NCBI RefSeq assembly: GCF_003696315.1
Contig: NZ_RFFN01000003.1
Location: 248,001 to 312,000 of the forward strand
Direction of reading: 5' to 3'
Length of the DNA stretch: 64,000 nt
DNA from: Pseudomonas songnenensis
Lineage (GTDB): Bacteria; Pseudomonadota; Gammaproteobacteria; Pseudomonadales; Pseudomonadaceae
Shown: piece by piece, positions 9,076-17,511 of the stretch
Numbering within the stretch: the first letter of the stretch is position 1
Layout: every line of letters starts with the position of its first letter
Made by a program: the position numbers and the translations under genes
Notes under the pieces: model-generated
What the model was told of the DNA's origin: nothing
Databases searched by the model: none
The model's input: only the letters and a program-made list of their open reading frames with translations

Positions 9076-9741
9076 TCAGAGCACGCGGCTCTCGAAGCGC
9101 GACAGGCCGATCAACTCCAGCACCAGCTGATCGCCCTGGTTGAGCGGGCCGACACCGGCCGGCGTGCCGGTCAGTACCACGTCGCCCGGCTGCAGGCTGA
9201 AATGCCCGGCGATGTGCTGCAGCAGCGGCAGGATGGCGCTGAGCATCTGGCTGCTGTTGCCGTCCTGGCGGACTTCGCCGTTGATGGTCAGGCGAATGCC
9301 GATGTCGCCCAGATCCTCCACCGCGTCGCCCGGCACGAATGGCGCCAGCACGCAGGCGCCGTCGAAGCTCTTGGCGATCTCCCACGGGTGGCCCTTTTCC
9401 TTCAGCCTGGCCTGCACGTCGCGCAGGGTCAGGTCGAGCGCCGGGGCGAAACCGGAGATGGCATCGCGCACCTCTTCCTCGTTGGGCTTGCGCGACAGCG
9501 GCTTGCCAATCAGCACGGCGATTTCCGCTTCGTAGTGCACCGCACCCCGATCGCCGGGGATGCTGAAGCCATCTTCCAGCGGCACGGTGCAGCTGCCGGC
9601 CTTGATGAACAGCAGCGGCTCGGTCGGCACCGGGTTGTTCAGTTCCTTGGCGTGCTCGGCGTAGTTGCGGCCGATGCAGACCACCTTGCCCAGCGGGTAG
9701 TGGATCGGCGTGCCATCGGTGTAGTGGTGCTGGTAGCTCAT
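9076..9741 (-). CDS. Fumarylacetoacetate hydrolase family protein
   Basis: Single FAH-fold enzyme of 221 residues, close in length and sequence type to acylpyruvate hydrolase/oxaloacetate decarboxylase (FAHD1, YcgM). Visible motifs are VVCIGRNYAEHAKEL at the N-terminus, the metal ligands in HYEAEIAVLIG (Glu-x-Glu) and the Asp of ALDLTLRD, the basic KSFDGACVLAPF segment, and the end motif GDVVLTGTPAGVGPL. A good Shine-Dalgarno, AGGAGT, precedes the ATG. It begins 29 bp after the D-2-hydroxyglutarate dehydrogenase gene on the same strand and is probably cotranscribed, so a role in clearing a 2-oxo or acylpyruvate by-product is plausible but unproven. Confidence 0.85.
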   Translation of the reverse strand: MSYQHHYTDGTPIHYPLGKVVCIGRNYAEHAKELNNPVPTEPLLFIKAGSCTVPLEDGFSIPGDRGAVHYEAEIAVLIGKPLSRKPNEEEVRDAISGFAPALDLTLRDVQARLKEKGHPWEIAKSFDGACVLAPFVPGDAVEDLGDIGIRLTINGEVRQDGNSSQMLSAILPLLQHIAGHFSLQPGDVVLTGTPAGVGPLNQGDQLVLELIGLSRFESRVL

Positions 9742-9770
9742 CGAAGACTCCTGGTAATCCGTGGGCCCAT

Positions 9771-11165
9771 TCAGGCCGCGAAAATCTTGCCCGGGTTCAT
9801 GATCCCGTTGGGATCGAACACCGCCTTGACCGCCTTCATGTACTCGATTTCCGCCGGCGAGCGGCTGTACTCGAGGTAGTCACGCTTGGTCATGCCGACG
9901 CCGTGTTCGGCGGAGATCGAACCGTTGTACTTCTGCACGGTTTCGAACACCCACTTGTTCACCGTCGCGCACTTGCCGAAGAACTCGTCCTTGTCCATGG
10001 CATCGGGCTTGAGGATGTTCAGGTGCAGGTTGCCGTCGCCGATGTGGCCGAACCAGACGATCTCGAAGTCCGGGTAGTGCTCGCCGACGATGGCGTCGAT
10101 TTCCTTGAGGAAGGCCGGCACCTTGGCGATGGTGACCGAGATGTCGTTCTTGTACGGCGTCCAGTGGCTGATGGTCTCAGAGATGTACTCGCGCAGCTTC
10201 CACAGGTTCTGCAGCTGCTGCTCGCTCTGGCTCATCACGCCATCGAGCACCCAGCCCTGCTCGACGCAATGCTCGAAGGTCGCCAGCGCCTGGTCGGCAC
10301 GCTCCTCGGTGGTGGCTTCGAACTCCAGCAGCGCGTAGAACGGGCAGTCGGTTTCGAACGGTGCCGGCACGTCGCCACGGCCGAGCACCTTGGCCAGCGC
10401 CTTGTCGGAGAAGAACTCGAAGGCGGTCAGATCCAGCTTGTCCTGGAAGGCATGCAGCACCGGCATGATCGAGTCGAAATCCGGGGTACCCAGCACCAGT
10501 GCGGTGAGGTTGGTCGGCTGACGCTCCAGACGCATGGTCGCCTCGACGACGAAGCCCAGGGTGCCCTCGGCGCCGATGAACAGCTGGCGCAGGTCGTAGC
10601 CGGTGGCGTTCTTGATCAGGTCCTTGTTCAGCTCGAGGACGTCGCCCTTGCCGGTCACCACCTTCATGCCGGCAACCCAGTTGCGGGTCATGCCGTAGCG
10701 GATCACCTTGATGCCACCGGCGTTGGTGCCGATGTTGCCGCCGATCTGGCTGGAGCCGGCGGAGGCGAAGTCCACCGGATAATACAGGCCCTTGTCCTCG
10801 GCGAACTGCTGCAGCTGCGCGGTGACCACGCCGGGCTGGCAGACGGCGGTGCGATCCATCTCGTTGAATTGGAGGATCTGGTTCATGTAGTCGAACGACA
10901 CCACCACCTCGCCATTGGCCGCCACCGCGGCAGCCGAGAGCCCGGTACGACCGCCCGAGGGCACCAGCGCGACCTTGCGCTCGTTGGCCCAGCGCACGAT
11001 GGCCTGGACCTGCTCGATGCTCTTGGGAAAGACGATGGCCGAGGGCGCCGGAGCGAAATGCTTGGTCCAGTCCTTGCCGTAGGCATTCAGCGAATCGGCG
11101 TCGGTCAGCACTTTGCCGGGCTCGACCAGGGTTTTCAGCTCATCGATCAGGGCGGGGTCGGTCAT
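9771..11165 (-). CDS. FAD-binding oxidoreductase, D-2-hydroxyglutarate dehydrogenase
   Basis: Oxidises D-2-hydroxyglutarate to 2-oxoglutarate, passing electrons from FAD toward the respiratory chain. Starting at MTDPALIDEL the protein has 464 residues; a longer frame adds 13 residues without family similarity. The PCMH-type FAD domain shows PSGGRTGLS near residue 68 and GGNIGTNAGGI near 140; the C-terminal FAD-oxidase domain keeps HIGDGNLHLN and the motif SAEHGVG. The gene is divergent from serA across 199 bp. In P. stutzeri the two enzymes are known to work together: SerA reduces 2-oxoglutarate to D-2-hydroxyglutarate while oxidising 3-phosphoglycerate, and this enzyme recycles it, making serine synthesis favourable. 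Confidence 0.9.
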   Translation of the reverse strand: MTDPALIDELKTLVEPGKVLTDADSLNAYGKDWTKHFAPAPSAIVFPKSIEQVQAIVRWANERKVALVPSGGRTGLSAAAVAANGEVVVSFDYMNQILQFNEMDRTAVCQPGVVTAQLQQFAEDKGLYYPVDFASAGSSQIGGNIGTNAGGIKVIRYGMTRNWVAGMKVVTGKGDVLELNKDLIKNATGYDLRQLFIGAEGTLGFVVEATMRLERQPTNLTALVLGTPDFDSIMPVLHAFQDKLDLTAFEFFSDKALAKVLGRGDVPAPFETDCPFYALLEFEATTEERADQALATFEHCVEQGWVLDGVMSQSEQQLQNLWKLREYISETISHWTPYKNDISVTIAKVPAFLKEIDAIVGEHYPDFEIVWFGHIGDGNLHLNILKPDAMDKDEFFGKCATVNKWVFETVQKYNGSISAEHGVGMTKRDYLEYSRSPAEIEYMKAVKAVFDPNGIMNPGKIFAA

Positions 11166-11239
11166 CACGGGAACTCTCATACGATTCATGGTCACCCTGA
11201 GCACGCTTCAGCACAGGGGTGGGGGTGTTTCGCGGGGCT

Positions 11240-11255
11240 CGTATGCTAGCATACG
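11240..11255. promoter_or_regulatory. 16-bp perfect palindrome in the serA divergent control region
   Basis: CGTATGCTAGCATACG is identical on both strands and lies between the D-2-hydroxyglutarate dehydrogenase and serA starts, about 75 bp and 110 bp from them. GC-rich sequence surrounds this AT-containing core. It could be an operator for a dimeric repressor or hold overlapping -10 elements of the divergent promoters. No regulator gene lies beside it. Confidence 0.5.
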
Positions 11256-11364
11256 CACCCCTTTGAAACGTGCCTCGGCAGACTCCCGACACCGCCAATC
11301 GCGGGTCGGCCAGCCTTCGCTGGACACTTCAGTCCTATCCTTCGGCCTTAAGGTTTTAATGCAG

Positions 11365-12594
11365 ATGAGCCAGACCTCTCTCGACAAGAGCAAGATCAAG
11401 TTTCTTCTTCTCGAAGGCGTGCACCAGAACGCCGTCGATACCCTCAAGGCGGCCGGCTACACCAACATCGAGTACCTCAAGGGCGCGCTGTCCACCGAGG
11501 AGCTGAAGGAGAAGATCGCCGACGTTCACTTCATCGGCATCCGCTCGCGCACCCAGCTCACCGAAGAGGTCTTCGATGCGGCCAAGAAGCTGATCGCCGT
11601 CGGCTGCTTCTGCATCGGCACCAACCAGGTCAACCTGAATGCTGCTCGCGAGCGTGGCATCGCGGTATTCAACGCGCCCTACTCCAACACCCGTTCGGTG
11701 GCCGAACTGGTGCTGGCCGAAGCCATCCTGCTCCTGCGCGGCATTCCGGAGAAGAACGCTTCCTGCCATCGCGGCGGCTGGATCAAGTCGGCGGCCAACT
11801 CCTTCGAGATCCGCGGCAAGAAGCTCGGCATCATCGGCTACGGCTCCATCGGCACGCAGCTGTCGGTGCTCGCCGAAGCGCTGGGTATGCAGGTCTTCTT
11901 CTATGACGTGGTGACCAAGCTGCCGCTGGGCAACGCCACCCAGATCGGCTCGCTGTACGAGCTGCTGGGCATGTGCGACATCGTCTCGCTGCACGTCCCC
12001 GAGCTGCCATCCACCCAGTGGATGATCGGCGAGAAGGAAATCCGCGCCATGAAGAAGGGCGCCATCCTGATCAACGCCGCCCGCGGCACCGTGGTCGAGC
12101 TGGATCACCTGGCCGCCGCGATCAAGGACGAGCACCTGATCGGCGCCGCCATCGACGTATTCCCGGTCGAGCCCAAATCCAACGACGAGGAATTCGAAAG
12201 CCCGCTGCGTGGCCTGGATCGCGTGATCCTGACGCCGCACATCGGTGGCTCGACCGCCGAAGCGCAGGCAAACATCGGCCTGGAAGTCGCCGAGAAGCTG
12301 GTCAAGTACAGCGACAACGGCACCTCGGTGTCCTCGGTCAACTTCCCGGAAGTCGCCCTGCCGTCGCACCCGGGCAAGCACCGTCTGCTGCACATCCACC
12401 AGAACATTCCGGGCGTGATGAGCGAGATCAACAAGGTCTTCGCCGACAACGGCATCAACATCTGCGGCCAGTTCCTGCAGACCAACGAGAAGGTCGGTTA
12501 CGTCGTCATCGATGTGGACAAGGAATACTCCGATCTGGCGCTGGAGAAGCTGCAGCACGTCAACGGCACCATCCGCAGCCGCGTGCTGTTCTGA
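11365..12594 (+). CDS. serA: D-3-phosphoglycerate dehydrogenase
   Basis: First enzyme of serine synthesis: oxidises 3-phosphoglycerate with NAD, and in this group also reduces 2-oxoglutarate. The protein has 409 residues from MSQTSLDKSK; another ATG six bases upstream (11359) has better spacing from AAGG at 11350-11353 and could be the true start. Motifs in order: the lid/substrate segment GIRSRTQL, the Rossmann loop GIIGYGSIGT near residue 157, the Arg of ARGTVVE, the catalytic His in PHIGGSTAEA, and a C-terminal ACT domain (about 335-409) with HQNIPGVM, which usually binds serine for feedback. A strong terminator follows. Confidence 0.97.
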   Translation: MSQTSLDKSKIKFLLLEGVHQNAVDTLKAAGYTNIEYLKGALSTEELKEKIADVHFIGIRSRTQLTEEVFDAAKKLIAVGCFCIGTNQVNLNAARERGIAVFNAPYSNTRSVAELVLAEAILLLRGIPEKNASCHRGGWIKSAANSFEIRGKKLGIIGYGSIGTQLSVLAEALGMQVFFYDVVTKLPLGNATQIGSLYELLGMCDIVSLHVPELPSTQWMIGEKEIRAMKKGAILINAARGTVVELDHLAAAIKDEHLIGAAIDVFPVEPKSNDEEFESPLRGLDRVILTPHIGGSTAEAQANIGLEVAEKLVKYSDNGTSVSSVNFPEVALPSHPGKHRLLHIHQNIPGVMSEINKVFADNGINICGQFLQTNEKVGYVVIDVDKEYSDLALEKLQHVNGTIRSRVLF

Positions 12595-12615
12595 TGCATT
12601 GACCGGGCGGTACTG

Positions 12616-12644
12616 AAAAAGGGGAGGCTTCGGCCTCCCTTTTT
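12616..12644 (+). terminator. Rho-independent terminator of serA
   Basis: GGGAGGC and GCCTCCC form the stem, flanked by five A and five T, with a TTCG-type loop; it lies 21 bases after the serA stop. It could serve the minus-strand gene at 12675 as well. Confidence 0.9.
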
Positions 12645-12674
12645 CGTTTGCACGCCTGGACCGATCGGCTTCCG

Positions 12675-12968
12675 CTAGCTGCGCAGCACCCGGTTGCCCG
12701 CGGCGTCCACTTCCGAGCCGGGCTGCTCATCCCGCGGTTCGGGCATGGGCGGCACATCCGTCTCGATCGGTGCCTGACGCGGCTGCAGCACCGGTGCCTC
12801 GAGCTTCTCCGCATCCTGCGGCTGTTCGCCCGTCTCGCCACGCGGTTCGCTGCTGTCCAGCGGATGCTGGCGCGCCTTGTCCGGATGGGTGGGGCCGGTG
12901 CCGTCAGCCATGACGACCGAGGCGCCAGCCAGCGAAACCATCAGAATGCTCAAGCGCAGCATGCTCAT
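12675..12968 (-). CDS. Small secreted hypothetical protein, Pro/Glu rich
   Basis: Unrecognised protein of 97 residues. The start is the ATG at 12968, with GGAGGTG just upstream on the minus strand. Residues 1-20 (MSMLRLSILMVSLAGASVVMA) are a clear signal peptide with a likely cut after VMA. The mature part is hydrophilic, without cysteine, rich in Pro, Glu, Asp and Gln, and likely disordered; it contains GPTHPDKARQHPLDSSEP and ends in AAGNRVLRS. It is 151 bp downstream of another small secreted low-complexity protein on the same strand. The signal peptide and ribosome binding site support a real gene, but no function can be given. Confidence 0.65.
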   Translation of the reverse strand: MSMLRLSILMVSLAGASVVMADGTGPTHPDKARQHPLDSSEPRGETGEQPQDAEKLEAPVLQPRQAPIETDVPPMPEPRDEQPGSEVDAAGNRVLRS

Positions 12969-13071
12969 CGTGCACCTCCGATAAGGATTGGTTCGCTTTC
13001 GGCCCAGCTGCGCCGGCAAAGGTTTCCGCTACAACACCACAAGCAGCCGAGCGGTCGACCGCCAGACGCAG

Positions 13072-13104
13072 AACGGCCCGACAGGCGCTGCCTGCCGGGC
13101 CGTT
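13072..13104. terminator. Long GC-rich inverted repeat after the Thr/Gly-rich gene
   Basis: AACGGCCCG-A-CAGGC pairs with GCCTG-CCGGGCCGTT around a 3-base loop, with a minor bulge. It begins 15 bases beyond the stop of the minus-strand gene at 13120. The stem is strong but a T-run is missing, so it is a probable terminator or mRNA 3'-end stabiliser. Confidence 0.55.
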
Positions 13105-13119
13105 GCTGATCTGCTCCGA

Positions 13120-13491
13120 TCAATAGGCGCCGCGTGCGCCGCCTTCGCCGCCAGTGCCCGTAGTGCCCTGTTGCCCGGTTGCGCCATCGCCGCCGGCATC
13201 GACGCCGGTGCCGGTATCACTACCGGGTGTGGTCGCCGGGCGGTCTGCGGAGCCCGGCATATTGCCGGTACCCGTGCCCGCGCCGCTGTCCATTCCGCTG
13301 CCCGTGCCAGTTCCGCCAGTACCCATGCCGGTGCCTGTTCCGGTGCCGCCCATGGTGCCTTGTTCATGGGTACCGTGGCCCATCGAATCGTGAGTGCCGG
13401 TGCCTGTATCAGTACCGGTGTTGCCAGCCGCGAACGCCGCGCCAGAAATCAGCCCAGCCAGGGTAAATGCCGCAATCTTGTGCATGGTCAT
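13120..13491 (-). CDS. Secreted Gly/Thr-rich low-complexity protein
   Basis: Protein of 123 residues starting at the ATG 13491, six bases after GGAG on the minus strand; two other ATGs lie close by. The first 20-22 residues (MTMHKIAAFTLAGLISGAAFA) are a signal peptide. Most of the mature part consists of TG dipeptides mixed with Met, Asp, Ser and His (GTGTGMGTGGTGTG and similar), then GSADRPATTPGSDTGTG and a glycine-rich end. No cysteine, no folded domain and no recognised family. Such sequence could be a flexible cell-envelope or matrix protein, possibly metal binding through the His/Met-rich start, but this is speculation. The repeat makes the DNA internally repetitive. Confidence 0.7.
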   Translation of the reverse strand: MTMHKIAAFTLAGLISGAAFAAGNTGTDTGTGTHDSMGHGTHEQGTMGGTGTGTGMGTGGTGTGSGMDSGAGTGTGNMPGSADRPATTPGSDTGTGVDAGGDGATGQQGTTGTGGEGGARGAY

Positions 13492-13608
13492 GATGTTCTC
13501 CTGCAACTTTTCAAGGGGTTCACAGGTTCCGGCAGCACGCCGCAGCAGGGGTTTCCTCGGCAGCCTTTACAAAACATGACAGGGCCCGTGAGGCCTGTTG
13601 CAGAGCGG

Positions 13609-14682
13609 CTATGGGGAAGAACCGTCGGTCGCTTCGCTGCGGTCGCCGAGCAGATCCTCCACATACAGCATGCGCACCAGCACCATTCCAACCGCGGCCA
13701 GCGGTGTCGCCAGCAGCAGCCCGAGCGTGCCGGCGAGCAAGCCGAACAGCAGCTGCACGGCTATGGTCAGCGCGGGCGGGATCGAAACGATGCGTTGCTG
13801 CATCAGCGGCGTGAAGACGTAGCTCTCCAGCGCCTGGACGAACAGGTAAAGCCCGGCGACATAGAGCACCGTACGGCCACCCTCCAGAGAGGCCAGCAGC
13901 AGCGCCGGAATCACCGCCAGCACCGGGCCGATGTTGGGTATGAACGACAGCAACCCGGCGATCAGCCCGAGCACCAGGGCCAACTCGATGCCCAGCAGCC
14001 AGAGGCCGAGGGTGGTCAGCACGCCGATCAGCAGCATTTCCAGCAGCTTGGCCAGCAGCCAGGCACGCAAGGTCGCGCCGCCTTCGCCAAGCACCTCGCC
14101 GGCACGCGACCGGTAGCCGAGCGGAACCAGCTTCAGCAGCCCTCGAACATAGACCTGCGGATTGATCGCCAGGCAGATGCCGATGGCGAACGCGATGACG
14201 AAACTGCTCAAGGCACCCGCCACCGAGCCCATCACCTTGGTCACCACACTGAAGGCGCTGGAGCCGTCAGGAAGAGAGTCTTCCAGGCGATCGCCCTGCT
14301 GCATCAGTTCGTTCGCCCAGGGCAGCTGCTCGGCACGCTCACGCAGCTGCGCGACGGCCTGTGGCAAGGAATCGGACAGGGCATCGGCCTGCTCGGCAAT
14401 ATTTGGCGCGACCAGCCAGCCACCACCGCCAAGGGCGAGCAACATCACCAGGAAGAATGCCGGCATGGCCGCTTTGTAGGGCATGGAGGTGTGATCACTG
14501 ATCCACTGGCTTACGCCATGAATCAACACACCGAACAGGATCGAGGCGAACAGCAGCAACAGAAAATCGAAGGCCAGCCAGGCGACTATGCAGAACAGCA
14601 CGACTGCGGCGAGCACAGCAGCCTGCACCATGGTGCGGTTGGCCACCTGCTTGGCGTCGTTCTGCGACGTGGATGTGGACAT
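13609..14682 (-). CDS. AI-2E family transporter (PerM/TqsA type)
   Basis: Inner-membrane protein of 357 residues in the AI-2E (UPF0118) family. The order is typical: a pair of helices at about 20-60, one helix near 70-90, a cytoplasmic or periplasmic amphipathic segment (90-150), then helices from about 155 to 345. Family signatures include the GLLSFIPNIGPVLAVIPA segment near residue 242 and FVQALESYVFTPLMQQR near 285. Members export autoinducer-2, act in Na+/H+ exchange or have no known substrate; sequence alone does not choose. The start has a good Shine-Dalgarno (GGGGAGAAGC). Confidence 0.85.
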   Translation of the reverse strand: MSTSTSQNDAKQVANRTMVQAAVLAAVVLFCIVAWLAFDFLLLLFASILFGVLIHGVSQWISDHTSMPYKAAMPAFFLVMLLALGGGGWLVAPNIAEQADALSDSLPQAVAQLRERAEQLPWANELMQQGDRLEDSLPDGSSAFSVVTKVMGSVAGALSSFVIAFAIGICLAINPQVYVRGLLKLVPLGYRSRAGEVLGEGGATLRAWLLAKLLEMLLIGVLTTLGLWLLGIELALVLGLIAGLLSFIPNIGPVLAVIPALLLASLEGGRTVLYVAGLYLFVQALESYVFTPLMQQRIVSIPPALTIAVQLLFGLLAGTLGLLLATPLAAVGMVLVRMLYVEDLLGDRSEATDGSSP

Positions 14683-14751
14683 GCTTCTCCCCCTGATGAG
14701 TACAAGGGGTACGACAGGCCACGGGACGCTTTAATTCAGGCCCGACGCCAA

Positions 14752-16467
14752 TCAGCGCAGCAGTTGCCAGAGCGAGGCGCCGACGCCGGCCATGCTTTCG
14801 CCCGCGACAAGCCCCGCCGCTGCGACGATCACGAAACGCTCGCCGAGGCTGCGCCAGCGCGAGGCGAAGGCCCAGGCCAGCACGGCACCCAGCGTCATCA
14901 TCAGCGAGATCGAGGCCGGAATGATGAATGCCAGGCCGAGCGCCGCGGAACTCGGCAACCAGCGCAGGCGGCGCTCCGGCAGCACGCCCTCGAGCGTCCC
15001 GAGCAGCACGCCACAGAGCGCACCCGCCAGCATCGCCCAGCGCACATCGGCAGCCAGCGCGCCGAGACCGCCGGTCAATGCTTCGGCCACGGCCTTCCAG
15101 GTCGCCACCGCCGGGGCGGGCCATTCGGGGGTGATCAACATGCGCTGCGGGTCGGGGATCAGCAGCTGATAGGCCAGCACGCCGACCACACTGCCCAGCA
15201 GAATGCCAAAGCACTGGGCCACCGCCTGGCGAGCCGGCGCCGCACCGATGACATGGCCAACCTTGAAGTCGTTGAGCAGATCGGTGCACTGCCCCGCCGC
15301 GCCACCGGCGGTGTTGGCGCTCATCAGATTGACCGGCACCTGGCCCGGGGCGAACACGCCGAAGCTCAGCTGCGACAGCTGCCCGATTGCGCCAATCGGT
15401 GGAATCCCGGTGGCGCCGACCACCCGCGCAGCGACCATCGCCAGCATCAGCGCCAGCGGAATCGACAGCAACGCCAGCCAGAGATCGATGCCGAACAGGC
15501 TGATCTGCAACACCAGCACCAGAAGCACCGCCAGCACGAGACCCGCGATCGGCCAGCCATTCGGGTGCCGCGACATCGCCTGTCGGGGCGCCGCTGACGA
15601 GCGCGAACGCAGCAGGCGCAACCCCAGCGAAGTCAGCGTGGCGCAGACCATCAGGCTCACACCCGGCCACAGCAGCCATTCGATCAGCGCGGCGAACTGC
15701 GGCCCCTCGGCTCCGGCCGGCAGACGCACCAGGCCTTCGGCCAGCAGCCAGGGCGCGATCAACCCCCAGGCAAGCAGGGCACCGAGCAACAGCGACAGGC
15801 CGACACGCAGCCCGATGATGCCGCCAAAACCGAGCAGCAGCAGCGAGGGTTCGAAGCTGAACGTCAGGCGCTCCAGCGACGCCGAAGGCGCCCAGCGCGG
15901 CAGCGTCCAGAAGAAGGTATCGACGAGCTTGGTCCCCGCCGCCAGCAGCGCCGCACTGCCCAGCACCCAGAGCCGGCGGCCGGCTTCGGCGCCATGGCTG
16001 TAGATCTGCTGCAGCGTCGCCAGGGTCGCCATACCCTCGGGAAAGCGCAGCCCCGACTCGACGATCAGCGAGGGGCGCAGATACCACGCCACCCAGATGC
16101 CAAGAAAGCTCACCGAGAACACCCAGGCCATCAGCGGCAGGCTGTCCAGCTGCTGACCGGTGAGCAGCGTATAGGCGGGAATCGGCGCCACCAGCCCGCC
16201 GGAGATGATCGACGCGCAGGACGAAGCGGTGGTCTGGTTGATGTTGCTTTCCAGCAACGACCAACGCGCACGGCCGAACGCAACGGACATGCTCTGCCAA
16301 AAAGCGAAGCCGATCAGCAGCGCAATGATCGACATATTGAACGACCAGCCGATCTTGAGGCCCGAGTACACATTGGACGGCGCCAACAGCGCACCGAGCA
16401 GCAGCCCGGTCAGCAGAGCACGCGCAGTAAGTTCCCGAGGCGAAACGGCAGAGTTGGTCGCAGTCAT
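14752..16467 (-). CDS. OPT family oligopeptide transporter
   Basis: Very hydrophobic protein of 571 residues with about 14-16 membrane helices. The N-terminus (TARALLTGLLLGALLAPSN followed by VYSGLKIGWSF) and the downstream segment LLESNINQTTASSCASIISG are hallmarks of the OPT family, as is PVNLMSANTAGGAAGQCTDLLNDFK near residue 370. OPT proteins are proton-coupled importers of peptides or metal chelates in the inner membrane. No binding protein or ATPase is nearby, as expected for this type. It is divergent from the curli regulator gene across 191 bp. Confidence 0.9.
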   Translation of the reverse strand: MTATNSAVSPRELTARALLTGLLLGALLAPSNVYSGLKIGWSFNMSIIALLIGFAFWQSMSVAFGRARWSLLESNINQTTASSCASIISGGLVAPIPAYTLLTGQQLDSLPLMAWVFSVSFLGIWVAWYLRPSLIVESGLRFPEGMATLATLQQIYSHGAEAGRRLWVLGSAALLAAGTKLVDTFFWTLPRWAPSASLERLTFSFEPSLLLLGFGGIIGLRVGLSLLLGALLAWGLIAPWLLAEGLVRLPAGAEGPQFAALIEWLLWPGVSLMVCATLTSLGLRLLRSRSSAAPRQAMSRHPNGWPIAGLVLAVLLVLVLQISLFGIDLWLALLSIPLALMLAMVAARVVGATGIPPIGAIGQLSQLSFGVFAPGQVPVNLMSANTAGGAAGQCTDLLNDFKVGHVIGAAPARQAVAQCFGILLGSVVGVLAYQLLIPDPQRMLITPEWPAPAVATWKAVAEALTGGLGALAADVRWAMLAGALCGVLLGTLEGVLPERRLRWLPSSAALGLAFIIPASISLMMTLGAVLAWAFASRWRSLGERFVIVAAAGLVAGESMAGVGASLWQLLR

Positions 16468-16658
16468 GCGATTACCTTAGCAGCCACTCCGGTGCAAAAA
16501 CGCGCCCCCTTCCAAGCGGCTCACCCGCCCCTTGGCCGAGTTGCGCACGTGACGGCGGGATAATGCCCGTTCGCCATCGCTCGGCTGAACTTCGCTGCAA
16601 GGTGCTGGTCGTTTAGTAACTTTTTAATCAATCACGCCCGACTGACTAGGTACCGAAC

Positions 16659-17315
16659 ATGGACGCGGAGCTTACACGGGATACTTCCTCCCCAACTGTC
16701 ACGCTGCTAACCGGCAATGAGCTGCTGGGGCTGTTTTTTCGTCACTTCCTCGGCGAGCAGGCGCAAGTCGAGGTGTCGCTGGCCGGACTGGAATCGGCCG
16801 AGCACTCGGGTGCCGATCTGTTTCTGGTGGACGCCGGTCATACCGAGGCCGAACAGATTTCCAGCCTGATCGATCAGCTGGATGAGCAGACACCGGTGGC
16901 GCTGGTGAACATCGTCCCCGAACAGGCCGAACAACTGGTGGAACGGCACCCGGTGATTCGCGGTGTCTTCTACAGCCACGCCACCCGCGAGCATCTGCTC
17001 GAAGGTATCCGCGTGCTGCTGCAGGGCGGCGACTGGCTGCCGCGTGTGCTGACCGAGCGGCTGCTGGGGCAATGGCGGCGGATGCGCCAGCTCGCCGAAA
17101 CCAAATCGAGCCTGACGCTGCGTGAGCGGGAGATCCTCAGCCTGGCGGGCAAGGGGCTGTCGAACGCGGAGATCGCCGAGCAGCTGTGCCTGAGTCCGCA
17201 CACGATCAAGAGTCATATCCACAACCTGCTACGCAAGATCGGCGCCTCCAACCGTGCCGAGGCCGCCTATCTGCTGCGCAGTCATCTGGATTGGGACAAG
17301 ACCTGCAGCGTCTGA
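16659..17315 (+). CDS. csgD: CsgD-like LuxR family curli regulator
   Basis: Transcription factor of 218 residues. The N-terminal half is a receiver-like domain (about 12-130) with a single aspartate at the expected acceptor place in FLVDAGH and the segment IRGVFYSHATREHLLEG, which closely resembles the corresponding GVFYS stretch of E. coli CsgD. The C-terminal LuxR/FixJ HTH (about 148-212) has LTLREREIL and AEQLCLSPHTIKSHIHNLL with the glutamates and hydrophobic pattern intact. It lies 196 bp upstream of two curlin genes on the same strand, so its likely job is to activate them. No receiver acidic pair is evident, so phosphorylation control is doubtful. Confidence 0.85.
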   Translation: MDAELTRDTSSPTVTLLTGNELLGLFFRHFLGEQAQVEVSLAGLESAEHSGADLFLVDAGHTEAEQISSLIDQLDEQTPVALVNIVPEQAEQLVERHPVIRGVFYSHATREHLLEGIRVLLQGGDWLPRVLTERLLGQWRRMRQLAETKSSLTLREREILSLAGKGLSNAEIAEQLCLSPHTIKSHIHNLLRKIGASNRAEAAYLLRSHLDWDKTCSV

Positions 17316-17511
17316 TGGCGTGACTGCGGGTGGCCGTCCGCACCGCGGGCGGCAGCGCAAGCGGCGCGCTCGATGCCGGAGGCTTCGCGAAAGCGGACCG
17401 GCATTAATCCCTGAACACTGGCAAACACGCCTGTTTTTACATCATCGGATGGATATTCAAAGGCGCACGCGGCGTTCAAGAATCCTGTGCACTGTCATCC
17501 GGTATACACCA

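Noticed and set aside
13150..13460. Short tandem repeats suggesting a CRISPR or satellite
   Set aside because: The repetition comes from Thr-Gly codons of one secreted protein; units are irregular and there are no unique spacers of equal length.
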